Positions 24,489 to 35,700 are shown, numbered from the stretch's first letter. The stretch: 64,000 bases of DNA from Sipunculus nudus (GCA_026874595.1 CM049321.1:7066979-7130978); one strand, 5' to 3'. The notes: generated by a model not told the origin, from the sequence alone. Program-made: numbers and translations.

Positions 24489-24800
24489 CATATAAGTCGG
24501 ATTCGCACTTAATACGGGAAATACTGTCCAAGAGAATGCGCAAAACGTAAGATCAAACAATTAATACATTGATCACTTTTGAACATAGTCCTGTCTGCTG
24601 CATATGCCACACGCATATCCCGAAGGTCAACGGAACGTGGGTTACGAGTGTTCGCAACGGCTGATTAATCGCAAAATTGCGAGAGACGTGCGAGAGGTTC
24701 CCAGCACACTTCGCAAAAAATAAATTGCGAGCCGTCGCAAACCTTCCGCAAATCCCCTCGCATTCGCAAATTTGCGAATTTTTCGATCACATACACAACA
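22813..24800. mobile_element. Putative DNA transposon with TTCGCAAA-rich ends
   Basis: Both ends (about 22868-23060 and 24640-24795) are dense in CTCGCA, TTCGCAAA and AATTTGCGAA motifs in opposite orientation, and both have a TATGTGATC close to the edge. The interior, about 1.6 kb, is AT-rich with a TA run at 24438-24486 and shows no transposase ORF. The left boundary coincides with the loss of similarity between the copy 1 and copy 2 downstream flanks. A Harbinger-like or other non-autonomous cut-and-paste element is plausible. No target-site duplication could be fixed. Confidence 0.45.
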
Positions 24801-27800
24801 TACCTGACACACGATACGACGTTGACAACATAATCTCATTATCTCTACTATAAATATTTCCGCTGTTGGTAATGTTTTCACACATCTCGATCGTTATAAA
24901 CTGGGATGGACATCAACAAAATATTGATCGGCAAACCAACAGAATCTTAAGGCTTTGATGTAACGCAAGTGTGCCCCATCAAAGAGCAACTGGCTTAAAA
25001 CAGAAGACAAATATCAACCTCTGACGGTCAAACATCCATAGAGAGAAAAAAATCATGCGGTAAACAGAGATACATAGCTGACATATAAAGTTAACCTCCG
25101 CTGAAGGTCAAAGGTAGAAATAAGTTGAAATGTAAAAAGAACGAAAGAGTTTTGTCATGAAATAACATAGATTTAAATTTATAATATGAAACAAAATATT
25201 TGATTTACCGTACTCTTTCAAAATATTTATACATTTTATATCATATTATTGCACAGTTTAATGTTTTATATGATCAAAAGCGTGAACTAAACCTCTTTTT
25301 TCCTTGCAGAAATAATTGTTTGTCATATAAGTAAATATTATTTTGTCTCAGGGGCACAATGTGGCATATTGAGAATGAGTAGGGGTCCCCTTTCACCCTT
25401 GTTACAATTTTCTTTCAGCAGTTTTGAAGCAATTTGGTATAAAAATAACAGGGAATATTCTCGCTTCAGGAACCAACAATATATAAAAGTGTTTCACCTG
25501 AAAATACCCAAGGCAGCAACAGTTCCATGGTATGCCCAGTTTAGAAAAGTATCGGGATGTAACCAACATATTGCGATTATATGCTGGTTCTTCAAAGCTG
25601 ACTACTGACAGCTTGGTTTCACTCGGTGAATGTAAATGGCAAACTCATAAGAAGTTACAAACAAAGTCGGTAATGTTAATAAAAACCTACCATTTGTAAG
25701 TCTCTGAAGAATATCTTGACCATGTAACGCCGGTTATCCTTCGCCGTTCTATATAATTAAGTTCACATATTATTTCGCATTTTAATGTTTCATTCAAAAG
25801 CTACCATTTAGTTTGATTCTCGCTCTTACATGAGCAAAGATGGGGTTATACGGATCTCATTAATGTCAGATAGTATGCATATTTCAGCTAAATGATTCTG
25901 GTTACCACTAACTAGTCAGTGTATTTTAGTCTTATTTCCTTATCAGTATATCCTTCATAAATAAACTAGAAAGAATAAACCGGCATAAAATGTAGCCGGT
26001 TACACCCTTGACAATGTCTGTTTCAAAATAATGAGATAATTATGTGAACTTAAAGACTATTTCAGATATTGATTCGGTCAATGTCTCAAATGACTGATTT
26101 TTTCAGCCAGTTTGTAAAATACCTGAACATTTCAGTTAATTTGTAAACTGACTAAATATTTCAGACAATATACATATTGACTGATTTCACACATTGAATG
26201 TAACATATCTTTATGCATCATGGCAGTTACATGACAACACAGAGAAACCATTCACAAATACAAATGATGTGTATTCACAGCTATTGATCATGTTCAGTGA
26301 TTATTTTATGAATGACAAGTACCAGTCAAGTTGCAGTGTTTGCTCATATTTCATTTATTTCATTTATTGTATCAGTATGATCTATCCGCACTGACCATTT
26401 GTCTGATAAAAAAGTAAGGAGCGGTAAAAACCGAAAGTCTCAACCCATCTCCTTTGAATTTACATTGTATCTGCCCCAGTTTCATGTTAATGCAGATGCA
26501 AGTGCGATGAGTAGGGAGTGTTCCAAAAAGCTATGATAAGTGTCAGATTTTTCTTTTAAAAAAACTCTTCCTTACCCTACTTCTTTGCTATTTTGCAAAA
26601 TGTTTGCTCTGAGGAATGACCAGAGAAAAAAATCCTCTGCTTCGTATCCTGGCAAATCCTCCCTTCATAAACTGGTACACTAAAATGACCTCAGACTCAA
26701 ACAGATATTTTAATGCCTGTAACATGCCTTCCTACTATGTGGTATCCTTGGTCGCAATAACTGGTCATAAGTTTGGGGGATTCATGTCCTCTCTCCCGTC
26801 TAAATTGCCATCCAGCGTTTAGGAGTATCGATCAATATTAACCAAAGTGTAGCTGTGTTAAGAGAAAGTTACCATAACCATGGGGTACAAACCTTTCTTA
26901 TCTCACCTTATAGAACGTGAGCCCAAGGTTTGGATTCGGATCCCCTTTAATCACACTATTGAATGGATAGGGATATTTTGCAAATTTTAAATTTGCTTCG
27001 CGATTCTGAATTAGGACATTGTCGAGGGGACGAAGATTTTAAGTTAAGCCCAAGCAAGCAAATTATTTTTGTAAATAATGGCTTTCCTGGTTTCTTGTCT
27101 AGAAACATGGTATTTCTATCATATAAAATTCAGCGGTTTTTACCTGCAGACAGAACAGCCTGCATTGAAACATGGAAATGTCATTAAACGTTTTTAATAG
27201 AAATTTTGATGGAACAATTAAACTCAGCAGAGTCAATTTACAACAACAACTCGTTATATTACATGACATGCTTTCACACGTTGGACTTCCTTTTAAGGAT
27301 TGTGAATAATGGCGGCCATCATGAAAAACTGGGGCAATCATGGATTGTTATCATTTATGTCAAAATTCACTCAAAAACATTACTCGAACAAGACAAAATT
27401 TTATTAAATTTAATAGGAGTTCAACTAGCTTCAGGATCACGTGCGGGAAATGTATAGTTCATTGGCGGCCATCTTCAAAATTGGCGCATTTCTCAGTGGC
27501 TATTGCTTTACTTGTTGTCTTGGCAACATGATGACCCCGTACCAAATTTCATGCTTGCATCACCATTTGCACTTCGTGTGCTAGTCAAGAGTTATCCGCT
27601 ACATTAAGTTGCTAAACGAAATGGAAAGCGATGTTTCATTCTGAACAGAATACAGGAAGACACTGATATTTGGTCTAAAGAATTTAAATCAGATCACCTT
27701 AAAAATGTTTCACTGACTTCAAACAATATACTTCGCTTAATAAGAAATATTTAGATTAAGATAAAATTGCAGCTCGACATCAAATGTCACACAGTAATTT

Positions 27801-27990
27801 TCAAGAAACCTTAATCCTTTTCAACCGATCTTAAAATTAAAACTTTTTTAAAAAGGCTGACTGAAACAAGAAATGATTCTGTAAAATAATGTTCTGGATC
27901 AGTCGATTATATGGGAATCAACTTTAAGCTAACTATGACTGCTAAGAGAAATCAGAACATTTTGGCACTACTGATTTTTTTTTTTTTAAT
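24801..27990. other. Unrecognised interval between sPLA2 copies 2 and 3
   Basis: No exon, RNA gene or known repeat can be supported. About 25130-25290 resembles about 13780-13945, including the words TTATTGCACAGTT and GTTTTATATGATCA, so it is a dispersed repeat or part of the older duplication. ORFs of 60-83 codons lack domains. Confidence 0.5.
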
Positions 27991-27992
27991 TT

Positions 27993-28145
27993 TTTGGTGG
28001 AGATAACCACCTCCATTTTTTTAATGCTGACTTATCTAATTCTTAAACTAAGTATGTTCATCTGCAGAGTTTCCGTTACAGTTTGGGACTACTCGACAGG
28101 GCGGTACAACCGCTTCCCATCATTTTTATAACATGGTGTCACCCA
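27993..28145 (+). repeat. Dispersed module (shared with repeats A and B) cutting the 3' UTR of sPLA2 copy 3
   Basis: It begins ACCACCTCCAT and contains TTCATCTGCAGAG and ACAGGGCGGTAC, matching 878-980 and 14958-15055. It starts 44 bp after the stop of sPLA2 copy 3, on the opposite strand, where similarity to the 3' UTR of copy 2 ends. A short inverted repeat (CACCCAGG/CCTGGGTG) lies at the join. Confidence 0.6.
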
Positions 28146-28188
28146 GGCCAGGTGTCCTGGGTGATCTTGCTCTTGCATTGACCGTCGT

Positions 28189-28280
28189 TTAACTTCTGAT
28201 CAGATGACGGTACCGCTTGACGCATTTTGCAAAACTCAGGTCACACTCGCATGCTTTAAGGCAGCAGCTGCCAGAAGAGT
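28189..28280 (-). CDS. sPLA2 copy 3 exon 4: CxCD motif and C-terminus
   Basis: It encodes SSGSCCLKACECD and FAKC, then the shared basic tail and TAA. It is 92 nt, as in the other copies. The doubled cysteine before LKAC is unique to this copy. Confidence 0.88.
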
Positions 28281-29365
28281 CTGCAAAAATAAACACAAAC
28301 AGTTTTCATGCATAATTATGCATGTATATATGGCTGCACCATTCCAGATAGCTTGTTATCATAATTGGACCTAAGAGAGTTGATGACTATATTTAAACCC
28401 AATACTTGAACTGCCTGCTTAACCTAGACCAGCCGGAGTATCGACCTTTTAGTTAACCCATAGCTATACAGCCATTGGGTAGTATTTTAGTATGAAATGG
28501 TATCCAGCTTACAAGTTAACAGGATGTTTCAGAAACAAGGAACGAAGAAGGGATAAAACGCTAGAGGAAAAGCTTCCCATCGGAAATATGGAAACCCCAC
28601 GATGCCTCTCACCGCACACTATATTTACCGTATTGGGTATGTTTAAACGTCTAATTGAACCATGTTAATGCAATTGTAAACGGCATTTATGTGCAAGTTC
28701 AAGAATTTATTGGCGATATTTTATTGACATTTATATCACATACTCAATATCAGTTGAATCAACCTATCTAAATTAATAGAGACCTAAAATATAATCCATT
28801 ACTGAGTGAAAGGGATGAGGTCACAAACTAAGTATCGATTGGTAATGGTTTTAGCCTAGACCTCTGTCTGTGATGATGCTGGTTCCTTAGCTTTCAACTC
28901 CTTTTTATTTATTTATTTTTTTTATTTATTTTTTTTTTGTTGACCGAGGAATGTTTATTTAAAAGTTGGAGCAGTTCTACAATTTCCTTCCAATATACTT
29001 TTTTAAAAATTAGTAACTGATTACCAGTGCAACGACAGGAACTTGAACAAGTGTGTCTGTAGATAAGAAACTTGAAGTTTAGACAGGCGCCCCTTCCTGT
29101 GTAACAGTCATCGTGAGCCTTACAGCACCTGCAAACCAAAAAAAAAATGAAAATACCTCATCCGGTCACCACGTATCAAGTACTCTATATACACCATATA
29201 CCCATAACTCATATATCTGTGTAATGTATTCCTACTACTTATTTGCTACTGTGGATGTTTCAGTGAGACGATATTTATATACATGTATATACTTTACAGC
29301 TCAACATGTTTCATCTTAACGAACGACCAATAACATCTCAATATTATAAACACAAAACTAGTAAG

Positions 29366-29408
<43 letters not shown>

Positions 29409-29749
29409 CATACATATATATATATATATATGTCATACAATTTTTATTTAGTGTCCTAGTAAATTTAACTCTGCTCTCAAAAATGAAGCCCAAAGTTAAT
29501 GCCCTGGGAATGGTGTTTTGAGTAATTGAGTAATCCCCGCTATAGTGTGGCAATTGAATATAAATAAACTCGTTTTGAAAGCGAAAACGCTCTCAAGGGA
29601 AGGTGTACTACGGGATGCAAATAAAAACAGACTGAACTTTCTGGTGCAGTTTGCTTTTCTAGCGAAGTGATTGTAACACTGGCCATTTACGCCTTCGACA
29701 TGGATTTGATTCTCGGATAAACCCAATATTTTCTCCTACGCAAAATATC

Positions 29750-29797
<48 letters not shown>

Positions 29798-30536
29798 TGT
29801 GTATGTGCATATATATGTATAATTTTGAATATGTGTTTGTGTACCTGTGTCTGTTCATTGCACCATCGGCTACAAATAGTGAGGCTCAGGTTTCCACGAG
29901 AAGCGTTCATATATGGCGTATAGCTTTCCACCGAATAAGGCTGACCTATCGAGTGAATCCATGGGGACACCTCTTCCTCCCCAGCCACAGTACTTCCCGT
30001 GACCGTTCAGCCTGGGTATCTGATTCCAGCTCAATCCCGCCTCCTTGACATGCAGAAGTCCAAGACTCACCAGATCTCTTTTATGCCGCAATACACCCTT
30101 AACAGTGTGCAGGCCTATTAAAAAGAAAGATGTCATATTCATATATGTTATTTTATTTCTCAATAAATTGAACTTTCTACCAGGTCAGGTGAATTAATGC
30201 AATGTTACTGTAAAAAGGTCAACCGCCCGAAGAATATTACATCATATCTAAATTGCTTTTAGATAATCCCCTTGTGTAAATTATAGAGATAGTATATCAT
30301 TGTTCATTCTGACCTGATCACAACGACAGCTTGATTGAGGCAAGGACATAACTTATCTATATACTGTGAATATAAATGAAATATAAATATAGTTTTCCAC
30401 TGACACGCGTGAGCTGCTTTCATTGGATATGTAATTAAAAGAAAACGACTAACAGGATGTGCGTGCATGTCTGTGCGTGTATAATACCTATAAGTCCCAA
30501 TATGAGCATCACGATGAAACACTTGATGACCGCCAT
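28189..30536 (-). CDS. Secreted phospholipase A2, copy 3 (four exons, intact)
   Basis: It encodes a secreted, calcium-dependent phospholipase A2. In transcript order the exons are 30536-30488, 30114-29946, 29128-29025 and 28280-28189: 414 nt, 137 residues, phases 1, 2, 1. Introns are short (373, 817 and 744 bp). Residues 1 to about 20 form a hydrophobic signal (MAVIKCFIVML). A dibasic HKRD follows near residue 29. The calcium loop YCGWGGRG is at 58-65. CCKAHDDCY is at 74-82, with His78 and Asp79. CECD is at 118-121, and the tail is KRYRHLIRS. It differs from copies 1 and 2 through much of exon 3, and exon 4 carries an extra cysteine (SCC). That gives 13 mature cysteines, an odd number for this disulfide-rich family. 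Splice sites are canonical (donors GTATTA, GTCAGC, GTAATC; acceptors AATAG, TTTGCAG, TTTGCAG). The 3' UTR is cut by a repeat after about 40 bp. It lies opposite in orientation to copies 1 and 2. Confidence 0.88.
29025..29128 (-). CDS. sPLA2 copy 3 exon 3: active-site helix and variable loop
   Basis: It opens after GGTTTGCAG and encodes CCKAHDDCYTGRG, then a shorter, different loop ending CRCT before GTAATC. At 34 full codons it is the shortest of the three. Its cysteine spacing still follows the other copies. Confidence 0.88.
29370..29431. repeat. (TA)n microsatellite in intron 2 of sPLA2 copy 3
   Basis: The TA run, broken by TACA units, lies about 240 bp upstream of exon 3 in transcript orientation. 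In copies 1 and 2 the TA tract touches the acceptor; here the acceptor has a normal pyrimidine tract (TTTTTTTTGG then TTTGCAG). A further TA run is at 29755-29791. Confidence 0.9.
29946..30114 (-). CDS. sPLA2 copy 3 exon 2: pro-region and calcium loop
   Basis: It is 169 nt, phase 1 to phase 2. It encodes LHTVKGVLRHKRD, the helix LVSLGLLHVKEAGLS, and YCGWGGRG to DSLDR. The acceptor is TTTTTAATAG and the donor is GTCAGC. Confidence 0.87.
30488..30536 (-). CDS. sPLA2 copy 3 exon 1: signal peptide
   Basis: Sixteen codons plus one base begin ATGGCGG after TGTAAA, the same start context as copies 1 and 2. The encoded leader is strongly hydrophobic. The donor is GTATTA. Confidence 0.85.
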
Positions 30537-30659
30537 TTTACACATACATCAGGACATCTCTTATGTCCTTAGGGGCTACAATCACCTGATTTACACATAT
30601 TCCGGTAATTAACATAAATTCAATTTAGGTAATTTTTTAAATACTGTTGTGTAAAACAA

Positions 30660-31450
30660 CGAAAATAATTCCTCAGCTATAACATATATATATATGTAAA
30701 ACTGTAACATTGAAAATTGAAAATCGGGGAACTTGACCGAAAAATTCTTATTCAAACAACATGCAAATGCCTCCCAAAAATAACACTAGATCTCACAAAT
30801 ACTTATTATTACGATCGCTATATCCACCTCAAGACCCTTGCCCGCACCACATCAATACAATCGATAACACAACCTATATTAACCATCAAAACCCCACAGG
30901 AACGTTGATAATGTATCATACGACCAACTTCGTCATTATACAACGCCAATATAATTAAATATCGCCACATTCACGCGACCACGACACAATCGAAAAAAAA
31001 CAATGGAAAAACACACACCTGTACGGTGGCCGAGAGCACCCCAAAACAACAATGATGTGTTAAGCTTGTTCTGTCTACCAACTTGACGTAAGCAACGCAT
31101 TCAATACCGCCTGCATATGACCACTAGCGGCACAATACGACCACAGCGTCATCGAAATACCACCTCTATACAATTAACTTTATTGTAAGACGGCAAGCAT
31201 TATGCGATGGGACAGTCAGCAGACCACAAAACGTCTGTTTGACCTGTGCCTGCATGTATATATTTGGAATATATTTGGAAAATAAAGGACTTAAATGTGC
31301 AATATACCATACAATGGAAGATAATCAGCAAAGCCAGAGCGTACTCCACATCATCTAAATCGTGTAACCTTTGTTTGGAGGAAAAGTACTTTATTATTCA
31401 TCGCCCCTTATTATGCACTCTCAACAAAAGAAATGAAATCGCAGCGACAT
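30660..31450. other. G-poor, A/C-rich interval
   Basis: From about 30710 to 31010 the plus strand is rich in A and C and poor in G, unlike its surroundings. ORFs of 63-65 codons overlap here with no domain. Such strand bias is seen in some retroelement ends and in the Penelope-like remnant at 41.2-42.1 kb, but I see no direct similarity. Nothing else is recognised. Confidence 0.45.
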
Positions 31451-31686
31451 GCAGGCACAGGTTAAAACACCTACTGACCAACTACAAATCCCCTGGATCA
31501 AGTATAAGGAGCCCCGACAAGACCACTCGGTGTCCTGACGAGTGGGGGCTCGTAGGGGACCTTACGATGCAGGCACAGGTCAAAACACCTGCTGACCAAC
31601 TACAAATCCCCTGGATCAAGTATAAGGAGCCCCGACAAGACCACTCGGTGTCCTGACGATTGAGGGCTCGTAGGGGCCCTTACGAA
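31451..31686. repeat. Two-copy tandem repeat, period 118 bp
   Basis: Units 31451-31568 and 31569-31686 are almost identical (GCAGGCACAG through CCTTACGA). Each holds CACTCGGTGTCCTGACGA followed by GGGGCTCGTAGG. It accounts for the 136-codon ORF at 31246-31656, which is repeat-driven and not called. Confidence 0.85.
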
Positions 31687-31793
31687 ACAGAGCTGTCGAA
31701 CACAAGTAAGTGTGTTTAAGTCCTGAAATATATGTATTACAGCCCCTTGTATTAGTTGAGCACTTTAAAACCCCATGGTTTTGTAACAATCTG

Positions 31794-31794
31794 G

Positions 31795-31863
<69 letters not shown>
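31794..31863. repeat. (TA)n microsatellite
   Basis: About 70 bp of TA broken once by TAAA. The ORFs across it are Tyr/Ile artefacts. Confidence 0.95.
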
Positions 31864-31865
<2 letters not shown>

Positions 31866-32271
31866 GAATTTGAGAAACGCAAATAGAAGAATCGCATGTA
31901 AATAGGACATTAATTTGCATGGAAAAATGGGACAGCCTCTTGTTAGCAAAACGTATAACAAGGGTTTAGTTATTGACATAAATGAGCTATAACAATGTTA
32001 TCTGCAAATATAATAAATTGTAATTTAATCTCTTTAAAATGGCTATGTATTGAGAACGAGGTGGCCTGCGGGAATCCAAAATTTTTTTTTACAGAGAGTG
32101 ACACACGAATAGTGTTTGAATTTTGTCTAAATACATATTGATATTGGTATGCTGCGGCGAGCCAACATAGACTCACTATGCTGCATTTTAATGCCCGAGC
32201 AGGCTATCGGCCGATGACTCTATAAACAAATCCGTCAAGCGTTGAAGTCAAGTACGTAACTCAAGATCATA

Positions 32272-32320
32272 ATGGCAGGTGTGCGCATGCTCCTACCGTT
32301 CTATCTAAAAATTCTCACAG
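32272..32320 (+). other. Possible orphan sPLA2-like signal-peptide exon
   Basis: ATGGCAGG opens 16 hydrophobic codons (MAGVRMLLPFYLKILT) plus one base, then GTCAGT. Length (49 nt) and phase 1 match exon 1 of sPLA2 copy 3, and the start resembles the ATGGCGG of the family. No exon 2, 3 or 4 follows; the next sequence is unrecognised and then LINE. It may be a decayed fourth copy, exon 1 of an unrelated secreted protein, or chance. Confidence 0.27.
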
Positions 32321-32947
32321 GTCAGTTAAACCTCCGGTTGTTTAAAAATACATATGTGATTAATTACATATCAGCTTGGCAAGTTAGATTTATGTAATTT
32401 GTTAGAAAATTGAATTCTTCTTCAGAACATATCTCAGAACCAATCCTTCATTTATCAGATTTTGCTTTATTGTCATGCAACGTCCATAATGTGCCTACAT
32501 ATTGCGGAATTGGTGGAAAATTTGAACGGCAGCATTGTCAAATATAATAACACATTATATTAATCCGGCCTATTAATAAAGTAACATTTTAACACAACTG
32601 TGTGTACTTTGGTACATTTTCATTAATATTTCGTCTTTTAAGTTACTTATGAATATTTCAGCTATATCTTTTGAGCTTTCACTAACAGGTTATTGATTTG
32701 ACCCAAAAGTAAAAACCGTAGCAAAATATAAAGAATAAATCAAAAGTAAAATAGGAAAACAAGATGAAAAATAACCAAACCAAACAATGAAGAGTTTTTT
32801 TGTTTTTTTTTTTGCGAGTAATGCTTTCCAGAAAGATTAGTTGAGTTTACAGACCTTTCAACATACAGCGTATTCTCAGAATTTATATGTGACAGCTACC
32901 AAAACTATTTTATTTATTTTCCATTCTAAGAGAAACAAAACGTTTCG
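32321..32947. other. Unrecognised interval
   Basis: AT-rich sequence with a T-rich run near 32795-32812. No exon with sPLA2 motifs or other domain is seen on either strand. Confidence 0.5.
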
Positions 32948-33115
32948 CCTTTTTTTTTAATGACCTGTATTGCAATATACTCTGCCTTTGACAAAGCCAT
33001 ATCCACTCCGACAGATAGAGGGGATGGAATGAATACATTCAAAATTCTTATTACTTTATATCTGTCAGCACAATAACATTTAAGAATATAATGAAAAATA
33101 AATAAACATACAATA

Positions 33116-33691
33116 TTAACATACAGATAAAATACTATCTTTAATTTTTTTAAATCTATCAATGAAAATTTGATTCAAGTAAGGATATTTTAAATTTTTC
33201 TGCATATATACATGTTTCATAATATCTTGCGCTACATATTGTCGTATTTTACTCTCTGATAGGCTAATTTCATTATATTTACAATGCATATTGCACTTAA
33301 AAATGGCATACGTAGTTACTGATATTATGAAATTGTTCATTTTTACAAAATTACCATCCAGTGCGTATTTATGACCAATTACGAGCGTTTCCCAGTTTAT
33401 CTGGATATGAAGTATTTTCATAATATTTTCCCATATTCCCCTCAATAATTTACATTCATACAGCATATGTTCAGCATTTTCATTTACATTACAAAATTTA
33501 CGAAGATGGGAAATATTTGAGTTCCATTTGGACACTTTGGTACCTGTTGGAATAATGCCATGTAATAATTTGAAATTAAATTCTGATAGTTTTTTCGTTG
33601 GCATGTTTTTAATTTTACACTGATAAACTTTTGTCCAACTTTTTTTTTTAAATTTTTCCTGCAAAATAATTTGATGTTTGGGAGAAGACAT
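33116..33691 (-). pseudogene. LINE ORF2 C-terminal segment with zinc-finger-like motif
   Basis: 191 codons remain open. They contain WTKVYQCKI and a C-x9-H-x4-C pattern (CNVNENAEHMLYEC) followed by W, the usual C-terminal region of L1/Tx1-type ORF2 proteins. It has no start context of its own and is a surviving piece of the element. Confidence 0.7.
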
Positions 33692-34486
33692 ATTTCTTCT
33701 TACTAATTCATTGTAAAAGAATTTTGATTTTTTCTTAAATATATTAATATTATGTTTACCAAGTGTGTATGTGCGTTCTAGATAAACCGATTTCTTTATG
33801 AATTGTTCTTTTGGAAATAGAGAAAGAGTCTTTTTAAAGGCATTTTTAAACTGTATATATTCCGATATCCAATTGTGTTTTATTTTTAATTTCTTTAAAA
33901 GGTTGCTGACTGATATAAAAGTGCCATCATTGTTTAGAACATCTCGAATTTAAATTATATTTTCTTCAACCCAGGCTTTAAAATATAAGCATTTATTATT
34001 GATCATAAATTCAGTGTTACCCCATAATGGTTGTTTTAAAATATCTTCAGGTGAAGTAATCTCTTTTTTAACCTTAAATTTATTAAAAGCTAATATCACT
34101 TCTCTATGAAATTGGGGTATATGTTTCAATATGCAAAACTGCTTTATTAATACACAGTTTGTGTTAAATACCCAGTCTGAATGGAGCCCACCGTTGTGTA
34201 AATAATATTTAAAGATATGTTTCCATTTATTTTCTTTATAAAGTATTCTTGGTACCCATGCAGCTTTAAATGAAAATAACCAACTATTGATATCGATCAT
34301 TTTAAGACCGCCTTATTAAAACTGACCTTTTAATTTTTTCTGTTTTATTCCAAATATAGTTATAAATAACGTTGTTTATTCTTTTTTCGAATCCGTCCAG
34401 AATTGGTAGTACCGAAGCTTGTAATGCTATTTTGGATAAAAGCATTGTCCTAACAATTAATATTTTTCCAATTTAACTTAGATTCC

Positions 34487-35032
34487 TCAAATTTTTATGT
34501 TATTCTCTATTTTATCAATTTTATCTTCCCAGTTTAGTTTTTCTATACATTTCTCATCATATCCAAACCAAATTCCTAAGCATTTCACTGGCTGTTTTGT
34601 CCATTTTACTCCTATTGGATCTTTATGCCTCTTATTATTTCCCAGATCTAAAGCGGTAGTTTTTTCCATATTTAGTTTTAAACCAGCTAGGTTTCCAAAT
34701 TCATAAATTTCCTTCAAGGCAGTTGAAACTGATTTATCATTTCTCGGAGTCAAAGTAGTATCATCTGCATATTGGCTAAGTTTTATTTCTTTACTGCCAA
34801 AAATAAAGCCGTTAATATTATCATTTGTTCGTATTTTTTGTGCCAATATTTCAACTGAAATAATAAAAAGTAATGCAGATACTGGACAGCCCTGTCCTAT
34901 ACCTCTTTTCATTAAATTTTTTGAAGATAACCATCCATTATTTTTTGTAGTAAAAAGTGGGTTATTGTAAATAGTTTTAATCCAGTTGATAAAGTTCTGA
35001 CCAAAATTAAATTTTTTAAAAGTTTCAAACAT
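34487..35032 (-). pseudogene. LINE reverse transcriptase core segment
   Basis: 181 codons hold GQGCPVSALLF (residues 47-57) and the catalytic YADD (88-91). GNLAGLKLNMEKT and VKCLGIWFG follow, as in LINE RT palm and thumb. It is cut off upstream by TAG at 35039-35041 and downstream by a stop near 34487. Confidence 0.8.
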
Positions 35033-35700
35033 AAAATTCTATTCTAAGCTATCAAAAGCCTTTGTAAAATCGAGAAAAATTAACCCCCCCCCCCTTCTTT
35101 ATTATATTTCTTAGCAAATTCCAATATGTCCGTGATTAGACGTAAATTATTTCCGATGTATCTACCTTTAATATATCCGGTCTGATCTGTGTCAATTATT
35201 TCTGGTAAAATATTTTGCAATCTATTTGCTAATACTTGTGCTAATATTTTATAATCAGTGTTACAGGGGCTTATAGGTCTATAATTATGTAAATTATATT
35301 TGTCTCCTTTCTTAAATAATATTGCTATTACAAGCCGTACGCATTGTAGTACATAATTTATTGTGACGATACGATTCTATAAAAGCATTATATAAAAACT
35401 CTTTTAGGTCATCCCAAAAAGTCACGTAGAATTCAATAGGGATGCCATCTAATCCTGGGGACTTGTTTTTCTTTATTTGAGTTACAGCAATTTTAATTTC
35501 ATCCATTGTCATTTCTGAATCACATATATCTTTATCTTCATCACTTAAAACATTTAAAGATTTGATATTATTTAAGTATTTTTGTATCTCTTTCACACAT
35601 GGATTGTGTGATGTATATAAGTTTTTGTAATAATTATTTATATGATTTAGTATTCCTTCATCATCTTCTATTATATTATTGTTTTCTCTGATTTTAAAAA

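Larger units (their letters stand above)
32948..35700 (-). mobile_element. Non-LTR retrotransposon (L1/Tx1-like LINE), 5'-truncated and broken
   Basis: Reading on the minus strand, separate ORFs carry consecutive parts of a reverse transcriptase. SPGLDGIPIEFY lies in 35596-35312. FLDFTKAFDSLE (motif A) lies just before 35041 and is followed by TAG at 35039-35041 in place of a tryptophan. GIGQGCPVSALLF and YADD lie in 35032-34487, followed by a thumb-like region. A C-terminal zinc-finger-like CNVNENAEHMLYEC lies in 33691-33116. The 3' end has an A-run (T-run at about 32950-32958 on plus). A C12 tract near 35085, frameshifts and several stops make it inactive. The endonuclease half is missing. 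Clade assignment rests on the motif A and B wording and is tentative. Confidence 0.85.

Noticed and set aside
31246-31656. 136-codon ORF
   Set aside because: Its second half is the 118-bp tandem repeat, and no domain or splice signal supports a gene.
33116-35032. LINE ORFs as independent host genes
   Set aside because: They carry consecutive parts of one reverse transcriptase with stops and frameshifts between them, so they form one broken element.
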